A DNA stretch of 37,943 nt, from NCBI GenBank assembly GCA_029260315.1, contig JAJDDM010000108.1:1-37943 (forward strand). Direction: 5' to 3'. Both the position numbers and the translations under genes were made by a program. The stretch is from Phycisphaerales bacterium. GTDB taxonomy: Bacteria > Planctomycetota > Phycisphaerae > Phycisphaerales > UBA1924. Below the pieces are notes generated by a model, which ran no database searches, was not told the origin of the DNA, and saw only the letters and a list, made by a program, of their open reading frames with translations. Of this stretch, positions 1 through 7,821 are shown piece by piece (within the stretch, counting starts at the first letter, position 1; every line of letters begins with the position of its first letter).

Positions 1-876
1 CTCCTCCGCGACTACCTCGACCCCGACCTCACCCCCCTCGACCTCTGCGACATCCACGACATCACCCTGCGCGAACTCGAAGCCTGGCTCGATTCTCCCA
101 AGTTCGCCGCGGCCCTCACATCCCTCGACCGCATCGAGACCAAACGCGACGAGCACCTCCAGCGCCAAGCCCGCGCAACCGCCCGCGCAACCTTGCAGCG
201 CCTCGCCACGACCGCCCCCGCCGAGCCCATGACCCCCGCCGAGCAACTCCGCCTCCAGGAATCCCAGCGCAAAGCCGCGAGCAGACTCCTTGCTCGCACC
301 TCGCGCTCGGCCAACGCGCGCCCAGGGTCCCACCCAGACACACGCCCAAGATCGACACACGTCCAAGATCGGGCCAAGGTGCGGGCCCGAGTTCAAGCCC
401 CATATCGCTCCGCCGATCGCGCATCGAACGCCGAGCCCGCAATCGATCCCGGTCCGATGCAAACTCAGCTCTTCCCGTACCGCTCCAGGAACCGGCGCTC
501 GCCCTCGATGCTCCCGATCAGCAGCACCTCGGCCCCCTCCACCAGCGGCACGTTCGGATCCGGATTGATCCGCGTCTGCCCGTTCACCGTCACGCCGATG
601 ACCGTGCAACCTGTCTCTTCGCGGATGTCGGTCTGGGCGAGCGTTTTGCCCGCCAGCGACTTGGGCAGGGCAAGCCTCGTGATATCCAGACCCTCCGCGA
701 GCATGAGCAGATCGCTGCGATCCAGCAGGTTGATCATCACGCTGGCCCCCATCGACGCCTCGGAGACCACGAAATCGGCCCCGGCCCGGTGCAGCGTGTC
801 CACCGTGTGGTCCTGGATCGAGCGGCTGACGATCTGGATGTCGGGGCGCAGGTGGCGGATCATCAGCGTCAGATAG
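1..876 (+). CDS. Unrecognised protein, 3' part only, HTH-like segment
   Basis: The frame is open from the first base, so the start lies outside the window. I do not recognise a family. Residues 5-40 (motif around LTPLDLCDIHDITLRELEAW, then SPKFAAAL) resemble a helix-turn-helix of the phage small-terminase or sigma-like kind that ends in a W-x-x-S/D-P-x-F signature; this is inference. After about residue 90 the composition becomes Arg/Ser/Pro-rich with no clear fold. The only in-frame stop is at 874-876, which makes the gene overlap the convergent K+ channel gene by 412 nt. A 17-bp tandem duplication at 337-370 may have shifted the frame past an earlier stop, so the true ancestral end was probably near 350-450. 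Confidence 0.4.
   Translation, partial: LLRDYLDPDLTPLDLCDIHDITLRELEAWLDSPKFAAALTSLDRIETKRDEHLQRQARATARATLQRLATTAPAEPMTPAEQLRLQESQRKAASRLLARTSRSANARPGSHPDTRPRSTHVQDRAKVRARVQAPYRSADRASNAEPAIDPGPMQTQLFPYRSRNRRSPSMLPISSTSAPSTSGTFGSGLIRVCPFTVTPMTVQPVSSRMSVWASVLPASDLGRASLVISRPSASMSRSLRSSRLIITLAPIDASETTKSAPARCSVSTVWSWIERLTIWMSGRRWRIISVR
337..370. repeat. 17-bp tandem duplication, two units
   Basis: Units 337-353 and 354-370 begin GACACACG and end CCAAGATC, with a single C/T difference. Seventeen is not a multiple of three, so gain of one unit changes the reading frame of the gene that contains it. Confidence 0.7.
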
Positions 877-2171
877 ACGTTCACGCTGTCGTCGGCGGTG
901 GTGATAAGGGCCGAGGGAGCGTCCTTGATGCCGGCCTCGATCAGGACTGACTCGCGCGCGGCATTGCCGATGATCACGTTGTCACCCTGCGCGCGCACCT
1001 TGGATTTCTCGATGATGCGAAAATCGACGGCGCGGCCTCGGAGGGCGCGGGCGACGGCGCTGCCGACGCGGCCTGCGCCGATGACGATGGCGGGCCCCGC
1101 CGCGGCGTTGTAGATCGCGAAGTGCTCGTCGTAGTTGACCAGTTGCTCCTTGGTGCCGGCAAGGACGAGGATGGTGTTGGGGCCGATGACGGTCTGGGGC
1201 CCGGCGGCCTGGAACCTGCCGCGTTCCCAGACGCCGACGACGTTGACGCCGAGCTCGTTGAGGCGGTTCTCGAGGAGGGTCTTGCCGACCAGTGGGGTTC
1301 GGACGCAGCTTGCCTCGGCGACGATGAGATCGTCGAGGCGTCCGATCTCGTGGGTCATGGCGTCGCCGCCGATGGTCCTGCGGGCGAGTGCCTGGCCCAT
1401 CATCTCGCCCAGCCGGAGAACGCGCGAGCAGCCGGCGACCTTGAGGACGCGGACCGAGACCTCCTCGCCGGCGCTGGCGACGATGGGGACATCGGGGGCG
1501 ATCTCACGGGCGTTGAAGCTGATGGTCGCGTTCTGGGCGTCGCTGGCGGTCGCGACGAGCAGCGCGGCGTGGTCGAGACGTGCGCGCCGGTACGTCTCGG
1601 GCGAGTCGAGGTTGCCCATCATGATGGCCAGGCCCAGGTCGTGGAGGCGGGTCGCCTCGTCGAAGTCGGGGATGATGAGGACGTGGGGGATGCCGCGTTG
1701 GGCGAGGCGGGCCATCAGAGCGCGGGCCACGGCGTCGTCGTGGGTGAGCACGACGTGCCCTGTCGTGGAATCGGGCAGCTCGCGCGGCGTGCGGGCGGCG
1801 GTCTGGGCCTCGACCCAGGGGAGGTAGAGGAACTGGATGAAAGCAAACGGCAGGAGGATGAGCAGGAAGATGACGCCGGTGAGCAGCACGAGGATGGAGA
1901 AGAGGCGGCCGACGTCGCTGGCGAAAGTAATGTCGCCGAAGCCGAGGGTGGTCATGACGACGAGCGTCCAATAGAAGCCGGTGATCCAGGTGTAGTTGTG
2001 GTCGGTGCCGAGGGCGCGATTCTCCCACTCCATGATGAAGTGGAAGACGAGGCTGTAGAGGATGATGAGGGCGAGGAGGACGAGGACGAGGCGGACGACG
2101 ACGGCGGCGTTGCCTCGGGTCGAGCGGCGCTGGAAGGCGAAGGGGAGTTGTGCGGAGAGGTACTTGAACAT
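465..2171 (-). CDS. Two-TM potassium channel with tandem RCK (TrkA-N/TrkA-C) domains
   Basis: A 568-aa inner-membrane K+ channel of the Kch/MthK type. Residues 22-46 and about 91-116 are hydrophobic membrane segments. Between them lies a pore helix and the selectivity filter T74-T-L-G-F-G-D80, the classical K+ filter. The cytoplasmic part holds two RCK units: a first Rossmann fold (about 138-260) whose glycine motif is degenerate (LTHDDAVA), a TrkA-C-like segment (about 280-345), then a second Rossmann fold with intact GAGRVG (365-370) and a final TrkA-C domain (about 495-568). By family knowledge, ligand or nucleotide binding to RCK domains gates the pore; only the second unit keeps the nucleotide-binding glycines. 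The gene points away from the repeat-containing spacer and runs convergently into the gene at the left edge. Confidence 0.9.
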   Translation of the reverse strand: MFKYLSAQLPFAFQRRSTRGNAAVVVRLVLVLLALIILYSLVFHFIMEWENRALGTDHNYTWITGFYWTLVVMTTLGFGDITFASDVGRLFSILVLLTGVIFLLILLPFAFIQFLYLPWVEAQTAARTPRELPDSTTGHVVLTHDDAVARALMARLAQRGIPHVLIIPDFDEATRLHDLGLAIMMGNLDSPETYRRARLDHAALLVATASDAQNATISFNAREIAPDVPIVASAGEEVSVRVLKVAGCSRVLRLGEMMGQALARRTIGGDAMTHEIGRLDDLIVAEASCVRTPLVGKTLLENRLNELGVNVVGVWERGRFQAAGPQTVIGPNTILVLAGTKEQLVNYDEHFAIYNAAAGPAIVIGAGRVGSAVARALRGRAVDFRIIEKSKVRAQGDNVIIGNAARESVLIEAGIKDAPSALITTADDSVNVYLTLMIRHLRPDIQIVSRSIQDHTVDTLHRAGADFVVSEASMGASVMINLLDRSDLLMLAEGLDITRLALPKSLAGKTLAQTDIREETGCTVIGVTVNGQTRINPDPNVPLVEGAEVLLIGSIEGERRFLERYGKS

Positions 2172-2402
2172 GGGGTGTGGGGGAGGGTATCACAAGTGGA
2201 CGGGTGGGCGGGAGCGGCGAGTTGGGGGAGAGGGTTGCGGAGAAGTCGGAGCCGCGCGAGCTCGCCATGGAGTGCCCGGCAACCGCCGCGATCCGTGACG
2301 ACAGCTCCGTGCTCGAGGAACGCGATCCGGAAGATGTGGCGTTGGACTGCCTGTATTGGACGGGGTCGGTGTTTGGGTGATGCGTCGCGAGCTTATGAGC
2401 GC

Positions 2403-2595
2403 TTTGCGTCCACTGGCGGAGAACTCGAACAGTTGCGGATGGCCGAGCGAAGTGCCACCAGCCGTGGGTTTGCGCGGCTGGTGCTTCAGGGAGAGCGCCA
2501 TAGAACACCAACCGCTCAAAGCAGCGGTTGGTGGCACGACGTTTGCCACTCGCACAAGCATCCTGCCGCGAAGCACATGTGACAATCGACGCAAA
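2403..2595. repeat. 193-bp palindromic element, copy A
   Basis: Bounded by TTTGCGTC (2403-2410) and its inverse GACGCAAA (2588-2595). The core 2452-2537 starts GTGCCACC and ends GGTGGCAC and holds two hairpins facing each other: CACCAGCCG/CGGCTGGTG (imperfect) and CACCAACCGCT/AGCGGTTGGTG (perfect 11-bp stem, 6-nt loop). The whole unit matches the reverse complement of 32641-32833 without gaps, with about 24 differences in 193 by hand count. It fills much of the spacer between the K+ channel and the NTF2-like gene. The remaining spacer, 2172-2402 and 2596-2930, holds nothing recognisable except the palindrome at 2849. Confidence 0.85.
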
Positions 2596-2848
2596 TGGCT
2601 CGTGCGTTCGCGGTTCTGTGACTTGGATAGGGGGTTTGTGGCGGGAGCGGGAATATGGATCATGGCGCCTGGGTTCATGCCCGCATGCGGAGCCCGAGCC
2701 CGTCAACGAAGAGCCGCAGAGACCGGCGTGACGCGTTCCAGGCGTCGCTGGACGGCATGGGGTTGACGCTGTTCTGACGCCTCCCTGCCGATCCGCAGTT
2801 CCCATTTGAGATTGCAGCGGCGAGCGTCGTGTGACGCGCGCCATCGTC

Positions 2849-2869
2849 GCGCTCGCACGGTGCGAGCGC
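2849..2869. repeat. Perfect 10-bp palindrome upstream of the NTF2-like gene
   Basis: GCGCTCGCAC (2849-2858) and its exact inverse GTGCGAGCGC (2860-2869) are separated by one base. It lies about 60 bp before the start of the next gene, with no T-run after it. It could be an operator or a leader hairpin; no partner is identified. Confidence 0.45.
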
Positions 2870-2930
2870 CGACTCACGAAGACACTGCGCGCCGAGAGGT
2901 CGGCGACGCACAGGCTATCGGAGCATCACC

Positions 2931-3308
2931 ATGACCACCACGATCGAGACGAACGAGATCGCCCGCCTGAACGGCGAGCTGGACGCGATGACCGGCGAGG
3001 GCAAGATCCTCGACGCACTGGCAAAGTTTTACGCCGAGGATTGCACGTTCCAGGAGGGCAACGGCGAGGCGCGCGTCGGGCGGGCGGCCCAGCACGCGCA
3101 CCTGAGCGGGTTCTTCGCGACGCTGAAGGCGTTCAACGGCGCGACGCTGCGGGCCTCCGGTGTCAGCGGGGGCGTCGGCGAGGGCGTGTCGCTTTCCGAG
3201 TGGACGTTCGACATGGAGGGCCCCGAGGGGCCGATCCTGTGGAACGAGATCCTCGTGCGGCGGTGGCGGAACGGGAAGGTTGTGAGCGAGCGGTTCTACA
3301 CGGCCTAG
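2931..3308 (+). CDS. SnoaL/NTF2-like fold protein
   Basis: A 125-aa cytoplasmic protein without signal peptide. The N-terminal helices (LNGELDAMTGEGKILDALAKFYAED), the CTFQEGNGEARVGR segment, the WTFDMEGPEGPI strand and the final RRWRNGKVVSERFY strand give the order typical of SnoaL-like or ketosteroid-isomerase-like cone-shaped domains. The family covers isomerases, cyclases and many proteins of unknown role; no catalytic pair can be assigned here, so no reaction is claimed. GGAG lies 9 nt upstream of the ATG. The next gene, convergent with it, encodes another protein of the same general fold. Confidence 0.75.
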   Translation: MTTTIETNEIARLNGELDAMTGEGKILDALAKFYAEDCTFQEGNGEARVGRAAQHAHLSGFFATLKAFNGATLRASGVSGGVGEGVSLSEWTFDMEGPEGPILWNEILVRRWRNGKVVSERFYTA

Positions 3309-3443
3309 CCAATCGAAGCAGCTCCTTACGGCGTCGTCGGTGAGAGCCGGCGGCGCTCGATTGCTCGTGCGTCGATGGCGGCGCGGACGATCTCTCGCGA
3401 GCTCGCGCTCGCGGCTCGGTGTTGTGCTTTTGGCGAACAACAG

Positions 3444-3475
3444 CACCAACCGCTCAGAGCAGCGGTTGGTGGCAC
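3444..3475. repeat. Single hairpin of the 193-bp element family
   Basis: CACCAACCGCT (3444-3454) and AGCGGTTGGTG (3461-3471) form a perfect 11-bp stem, followed by GCAC. This is the same half-element as in copies A and B (loop CAGAGC instead of CAAAGC), but without the second hairpin. It lies in the spacer between two convergent genes, where it may also act as a transcription stop. Confidence 0.75.
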
Positions 3476-3504
3476 GGCGGTTGGCCGCTCGGTGACAAGA
3501 AACT

Positions 3505-3945
3505 TCAGTTCGCGGGGATGACGCTGTAGACGCCGCCGGCGAGCTTCCAGCCGTCGTCGGTGCGGATGAAGTTGAAGACGTCGATGCCGGTGTGGCTGAG
3601 CTCGCCGTCGACCTCGAACTCGTACTCTGCCCAGAGGACGGCGATGTCGCCCTCGACGAGGATGAAGGGCTTTGCGGTGAACCGCTCGCGGATCGTGGAC
3701 TGCTGGGTCGGCAGCTCGGCGAGCCACTCGGCGATGGTGAAGCTGGTGAGGCCCGACTCGCCCTCGGCGGTGCTGATAAACGCGCCCTCGGGGATGAGAT
3801 GGGTGGCGGCGAGCTCGGCGTCGCGGGTCTCCATGGCGTCGAAGATGCTCTCGGAGACTGCACGGATGGCGGCGTGGTCGGAGGAGCTGGCGCAGCCGAG
3901 GAGGGATGCCAGGAGGATTGTGGATATGGCGGTCGTGGATTTCAT
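3505..3945 (-). CDS. Putative lipoprotein with NTF2-like (DUF4440-type) domain
   Basis: A 146-aa protein. Residues 1-18 form a lipoprotein signal ending in the lipobox LLGC (Cys18), so it is probably exported and lipid-anchored. The mature part (IRAVSESIFDAMETRDAELAATHLIPEGAFIS... then VLWAEYEFEVDGELSHTGIDVFNFIRTDDGWKLAGGVY) has the helix-then-curved-sheet order of the NTF2 superfamily, with the typical closing R-T-D-D-G-W-K-L motif. The substrate is unknown. It is convergent with the preceding NTF2-like gene and divergent from rpmB. Confidence 0.8.
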   Translation of the reverse strand: MKSTTAISTILLASLLGCASSSDHAAIRAVSESIFDAMETRDAELAATHLIPEGAFISTAEGESGLTSFTIAEWLAELPTQQSTIRERFTAKPFILVEGDIAVLWAEYEFEVDGELSHTGIDVFNFIRTDDGWKLAGGVYSVIPAN

Positions 3946-4071
3946 CCGGGCACCATAGCGACTTGGCGTTCTGGGTGGGCGATGTTGGACCCGGCGGTGG
4001 GCGTGGCGGCGCGGGATTGTCGGGGCATGGGACGCCGCCTAGCATTGCGGCCCGAGACTCTGGAGCCAGAT

Positions 4072-4392
4072 ATGCCGTTTGAATGCTACTACACGGGCAA
4101 GAAGACCACCTTCGGCAAGAAGCGCGCGTGGTCGGGCCAGAAGATCTCCAAGGGGGGCTTCGGGCTCAAGGCGACGGGGATCTCCCGGCGGACGTTCAAG
4201 CCGAACCTGCACAAGGTCAACGCCATGGTGGAGGTGACCGACGGCGAGGGGAACCCGGTGCTCGACGCGGACGGGAAGCCCAAGCGGGTGCAGAAGAAGG
4301 TCCGCGTCAGCGCCAAGGCGATCCGCTCGGGGCTGGTGATCAAGCCGCTGAAGCGGAAGTACGGATACACTCGCGAGCAGAAGCAGGGCTGA
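4072..4392 (+). CDS. rpmB: 50S ribosomal protein bL28
   Basis: A 106-aa protein beginning MPFECYYTGKKTTFGKKRAW. The tract TGISRRTFKPNLHKVNAMV corresponds to the conserved bL28 segment (RR-x-F-x-PNLH), followed by KVRVSAKAIRSGL, the usual V-R-x-S-x-x-x-x-R-x-x strand. It is somewhat longer than many bL28 proteins (about 78-98 aa), with an insert EVTDGEGNPVLDADGKPKRVQ between strands and a basic C-terminus. It binds 23S rRNA in the large subunit. The start is set by GGAG eight bases upstream of the ATG. It stands alone, not next to rpmG. The 279-nt spacer downstream (4393-4671) shows only a short GAGGC/GCCTC hairpin near 4517. Confidence 0.9.
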   Translation: MPFECYYTGKKTTFGKKRAWSGQKISKGGFGLKATGISRRTFKPNLHKVNAMVEVTDGEGNPVLDADGKPKRVQKKVRVSAKAIRSGLVIKPLKRKYGYTREQKQG

Positions 4393-4671
4393 GGCTGGGT
4401 TGAAGCTGGGCTGGAGTTGAGGCGGGGCCAAGCGCGGGTTTCGAGGCTCAACCCGGTCGGTTATTGGACGCAACTGAGAGCTCGGTGCGGCCGGTAAGTC
4501 ACGCGGCGGCTGGAGGCTTTGCCTCAATCGAGAGTTCCCCCATAGAAACCTTGGGTTCGTTCGTAAGAGCGTGCCTGCTCGTGGTATGTTTGTCGCCATA
4601 GAGAAGGTTGGGCGTACGCACACGGGGGGGGATCCCGTGGCGCGAGCGGCCGCGTTACGAGGGTGGTATTC

Positions 4672-6177
4672 ATGCGCGCAGAAATTGGTGCGAAGGGGCG
4701 AAAATGGATCGCCTGGTGTGTCGGCGGCGTCGGCGGGGTCGGGTTGATGATCGGCATGACGATGCATCATCCGGACGATGTCGTGATCGGCGAACGTCCG
4801 GCGGTGGAGCGGCACCTGAGCCAGCGTGAGATCGATCGCGGGCGGGTGCGGATGAAGGACCTGGTCGAGCACGGGGCGGCCGTGTTCAGCGCTCGGTTCA
4901 ACGCGCTGGACGGGCAGGGGCGCCCGGCGAGCACCGGGACGGGCGCGCCGCGGGTGCCGGATGAGCCGCACATGATCCGGACGAGCGCGCCGGACAGCAC
5001 GAGCTGCGCGGGGTGTCACGCGCAGCCGCGAGCGGGCGGCGCGGGAGACTTCGTGGCGAATGTGTTCGTGCTTGCGCAGGCTTTAGACCCGGTGACCGAG
5101 TCGGTGTCCGGGAACTTCTCGAACGAGCGGAACACGCTGGGGATGATGGGTGCCGGGCCGATCGAGATGCTGGCGCGGGAGATGACCGAGGAGCTGCACG
5201 CGATCCGGGATGAGTGCCGGGAGGAGGCGGCGCGTCTGAACGTTCCGGTGACGCTTGCGCTGGTGGCCAAGGGCGTGGAGTTCGGGCGAGTGACGGCGAT
5301 GCCGAACGGGAAGATCGATCCGAGCGAGATCGAGGGCGTGGACTGGGATCTGATCGTCAAGCCGTTCCACCAGAAGGGGGCGGTGGTCTCGCTGCGCGAG
5401 TTCACGAACAACGCGATGAACCATCACCACGGGATCCAGACGGTCGAGCGTTTCGGCGAGGATGTCGACGCGGACCTGGACGGTGTGGTGAACGAGCTGA
5501 GCGTGGGAGACATCACGGCGGCGACGATCTTCCAGGCGGCGCTGGATGTGCCGGTGGAGGTTCGGCCGAAGGAGCGCGAGCGTCGCGAGGCGGCGGAGCG
5601 CGGGAGCATGTTGTTTGACGCCGTGGGCTGCAACGAATGCCATGTGCGTGAGTTCACGCTGCGTTCTCGTGATTTCAGCGAGCCGAATCCGTACAACCCG
5701 GCGGGGAACCTGCGGCTGCTGGACGTGCCGCACCCGTTCACGTTCGACATGACCAAGGACGGCGCGAAGCCGAACCTGGAGCGTGGGCCGCACGGGACGG
5801 CGATCATCCGCCCGTTCACGGACTTGAAGCGACACAATCTGAACGACGCGGACTTCGGACACTTCGACAATGAGATTCTTGCGCAGGGGACGCTCAACGG
5901 GTTCGCGGATCCGAGCGAGTTCACGATTCCGGCCGAGCCCAGGCCGACGGGCGAGTTCCTGAGCCGCAAGCTGTGGGACGTGGGCAACAGCGATCCGTAC
6001 GGGCATCGCGGGGATCTGTCGACGATGACCGAGGCGATCTACTTTCACGGCGGGGACGCGCGGGAGAGCCGGGACATGTTCTTCGAGCTTTCGAGCGAGG
6101 AGCGGGCGTCGATCATCGAGTTCCTGAAGACGCTGCGGGTGGAGGAGCACACCAAGCACGGGAAGCCCGAGTTCTGA
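4672..6177 (+). CDS. Di-heme c-type cytochrome (DHOR/DUF1111-like oxidoreductase)
   Basis: A 501-aa protein. Residues 10-30 form a membrane anchor or uncleaved signal, so the body should lie outside the cytoplasm. Two heme-c sites are visible: C112-A-G-C-H116 and C320-N-E-C-H324. The segments NNAMNHHHGIQ and SDPYGHRGDLSTMTEAIYFHGG match the conserved H-rich and GH-x-G blocks of di-heme oxidoreductases related to the MauG/CcpA peroxidase group. Its substrate cannot be told; electron transfer or peroxide handling is the likely role. ATG 4672 is preferred over a GTG nine bases upstream because GAGGG precedes it at good spacing. It is followed by an intrinsic terminator, so it is probably the last gene of its transcript. 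Confidence 0.82.
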   Translation: MRAEIGAKGRKWIAWCVGGVGGVGLMIGMTMHHPDDVVIGERPAVERHLSQREIDRGRVRMKDLVEHGAAVFSARFNALDGQGRPASTGTGAPRVPDEPHMIRTSAPDSTSCAGCHAQPRAGGAGDFVANVFVLAQALDPVTESVSGNFSNERNTLGMMGAGPIEMLAREMTEELHAIRDECREEAARLNVPVTLALVAKGVEFGRVTAMPNGKIDPSEIEGVDWDLIVKPFHQKGAVVSLREFTNNAMNHHHGIQTVERFGEDVDADLDGVVNELSVGDITAATIFQAALDVPVEVRPKERERREAAERGSMLFDAVGCNECHVREFTLRSRDFSEPNPYNPAGNLRLLDVPHPFTFDMTKDGAKPNLERGPHGTAIIRPFTDLKRHNLNDADFGHFDNEILAQGTLNGFADPSEFTIPAEPRPTGEFLSRKLWDVGNSDPYGHRGDLSTMTEAIYFHGGDARESRDMFFELSSEERASIIEFLKTLRVEEHTKHGKPEF

Positions 6178-6205
6178 GCAGGGACGATGCGTATGATTGG
6201 GGAAG

Positions 6206-6235
6206 GGCCGGGGCTTTGATGCTCCGGCCTTTTTC
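6206..6235 (+). terminator. Intrinsic terminator after the di-heme cytochrome gene
   Basis: Stem 6206-6214 (GGCCGGGGC) pairs with 6221-6229 (GCTCCGGCC) with one G-U pair and loop TTTGAT, and is followed directly by T5-C-TT. It lies 28 nt after the stop codon. Confidence 0.85.
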
Positions 6236-6331
6236 TTCGCGCTTGGGTCGCGGCGTCGCGCCTCGTCTCGGTGATCCGGGCGGAGGTCGCGATTTGCTTG
6301 TCGATGTTCGCCCGGGGCGGATCGTGTGCGG

Positions 6332-6757
6332 TCAGGGGGAGGGCCTGTTGCGCTCGTCGGCGTCGAGGAAGCGGTCCTGTTGATCCGCGGGGGGGACGGG
6401 GCAGGCGTCGGTGGTGCCGAAGAGGTGATAGCGGTGCTTGGCGATGCGGGTGTAGCACCAGTCGCGGATGGGGCGGGGGATGACGCGGAGGATGGCGAGC
6501 CAACGCCAGGGGGCGCGCAGGTGGCGGCAGAGGCGCAGGGCGGCGGTGGAGCGGGTGTGGACGCCGGTGTCGTCGATGAGCACGAGGGTGGAGAGATCGG
6601 GGATGTCGCGGCCTTCGAGCAGGGGCTTGGCGGCGTCGGACTGGAGGGAGGCGAAGCGGAGGGTTGGGGCTCGTTCGTGTTTGAGGATGAAGCGGACGGC
6701 GACGTTGCAGAGGTTGCAGACGCCGTCGGCGAGGAGGATGGGGCGATCGCTGATCAC
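6332..6757 (-). CDS. DCC-family thiol-disulfide oxidoreductase-like protein (DUF393)
   Basis: A 141-aa protein with the family-defining D-G-V-C-N-L-C motif near the N-terminus (residues 12-18), then a thioredoxin-like core with RFASLQSDAAKPLL and STLVLIDDTGVHTRSTAALRLCRHL, and the conserved tail RDWCYTRIAKHRYHLFG. Members are predicted redox proteins of unknown substrate. Translation appears to start at GTG (6757) with no clear ribosome site; an internal start would remove the motif, so this start is kept. The 176-nt gap to rsmG holds no recognised feature. Confidence 0.85.
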   Translation of the reverse strand: MISDRPILLADGVCNLCNVAVRFILKHERAPTLRFASLQSDAAKPLLEGRDIPDLSTLVLIDDTGVHTRSTAALRLCRHLRAPWRWLAILRVIPRPIRDWCYTRIAKHRYHLFGTTDACPVPPADQQDRFLDADERNRPSP

Positions 6758-6933
6758 GAGGGATTGTTGGTTGGCTCAACGGCTCATTGCATTGCATGTG
6801 GAAAAGCCAATCGATAGGGCGGTGCGAGCAGGCCGCTCACCGAACAGTGGGAACGATTGGTTTTCTCTGTGCTTTGGTGAGCTGCCGACGCTATCGGGGG
6901 CTTGGTTGATATCGCCGGGCGTTCAGCGGCCTG

Positions 6934-7821
6934 TTAGAGCGGATGGCGCTTTGGCTCGCCGTCGCGACGGGGGTATATCCTGGGCGTGGCGCTGTGCTTG
7001 GTCAGGCAGACGATCTTGCCGGTGGGGGTGTCGAACGTTCCCGCGTGCGTGGCGCGCAGCTCGCGCAGTGCGTGTGCCGCGTCGGAGAGCTCCTCCTCGG
7101 CTCGCTCGCCCTTGACGAGCAGCACGAGGGCGTGCTGCTTGATGAGAGGGACGGTGAGTTCGCTGGCGACGCGGATCGGGCCGAGGGCGCGGGCGATGGC
7201 GGCGTCGTAGGACTCGCGGTGGCTCGCGACACGATTGAACTCATTGCCCGTGCCACTGGCGGCTTGTCCGCCAGTGTTTCGGCTTTGCACGCCCGCACTG
7301 GTGGACGAGCCATCAGTGGCACCATGCGTGGCGCGCATCTGGCCGGCTTGCTCGGCCCGCATCTGGATCACGCGCGCATTGGGCAGCTTCAGCCGACCGA
7401 TCGCCAGGGCAAGAAACTCGGCCTTCTTGCCCGTCGCCTCCAGCAGCGTGAAGTCCAGGTTTGGCAGCGTGATCGCCAGCGGCAGGCTGGGCAAGCCGCC
7501 GCCCGCGCCGACGTCGATGATTCGGGCGCCGGCATCGAGATCGCTGAGCATCGCGATCAGCGTGAGCGAGTCGAAGATGTGGCGGATCCAGGCGGCGTCG
7601 GTATCGCGGATCGCCGTGAGATTCACACGCTCGTTCGCAGCGAGAAGCAGCGCCAGATACCGCCCAAGGCGCTCGATGTCACCGGCGTCGAACGCGATCT
7701 CCTGGGCGTCGCAAAGCTCCAGAAACTCGGCGTTCGGCGTGATCGCCTCCGGATCGGGCAGATCCGCGAAGACCGATGCTCGACGCTCGCTCGGCTCTCG
7801 CGGCTCGCGAGGCGAACTCAT
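6934..7821 (-). CDS. rsmG: 16S rRNA (guanine527-N7)-methyltransferase, with in-frame repeat insert
   Basis: A 295-aa cytoplasmic enzyme that methylates G527 of 16S rRNA using SAM. Visible are NLTAIRD and HIFDSL, the SAM motif DVGAGGGLPSLPLAI (residues 103-117), the LLEATGKKAEFL acidic strand, and SYDAAIARALGP followed by LVLLVKGERAEEEL. Between the VIQMRAEQAG helix and SYDAAIARA, residues 167-191 are encoded by a palindromic repeat (7250-7322). The family normally has only a short loop here, so the protein is longer than the usual 205-240 aa, also because of an N-terminal extension of about 35 residues. The start ATG overlaps the rodA stop in ATGA, which implies translational coupling. Confidence 0.92.
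   Translation of the reverse strand: MSSPREPREPSERRASVFADLPDPEAITPNAEFLELCDAQEIAFDAGDIERLGRYLALLLAANERVNLTAIRDTDAAWIRHIFDSLTLIAMLSDLDAGARIIDVGAGGGLPSLPLAITLPNLDFTLLEATGKKAEFLALAIGRLKLPNARVIQMRAEQAGQMRATHGATDGSSTSAGVQSRNTGGQAASGTGNEFNRVASHRESYDAAIARALGPIRVASELTVPLIKQHALVLLVKGERAEEELSDAAHALRELRATHAGTFDTPTGKIVCLTKHSATPRIYPRRDGEPKRHPL
7250..7322. repeat. Palindromic GTGCCAC element inside rsmG (73 bp)
   Basis: Starts GTGCCACTGG and ends CAGTGGCAC. The left 27 bp form a hairpin (CACTGGCGG/CCGCCAGTG, loop CTTGT); the right 27 bp form a second hairpin, and the two halves are inverted copies of each other (23 of 27 positions). The same element, with a longer middle, lies in thiC at 24680-24791. On the rsmG coding strand it is read without stop and adds residues 167-191. 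Confidence 0.88.

Noticed and set aside
1122..2582. Long plus-strand open frame opposite the K+ channel gene
   Set aside because: It is very acidic and low in complexity, has no recognisable domain, and is a mirror of the channel's codon use.
2403..2595. CRISPR array
   Set aside because: The repeats are single dispersed palindromes, not regularly spaced direct repeats with unique spacers, and no cas genes are present.
4393..4671. Riboswitch upstream of the di-heme cytochrome gene
   Set aside because: Only a 5-bp hairpin is seen and no known aptamer consensus could be matched.
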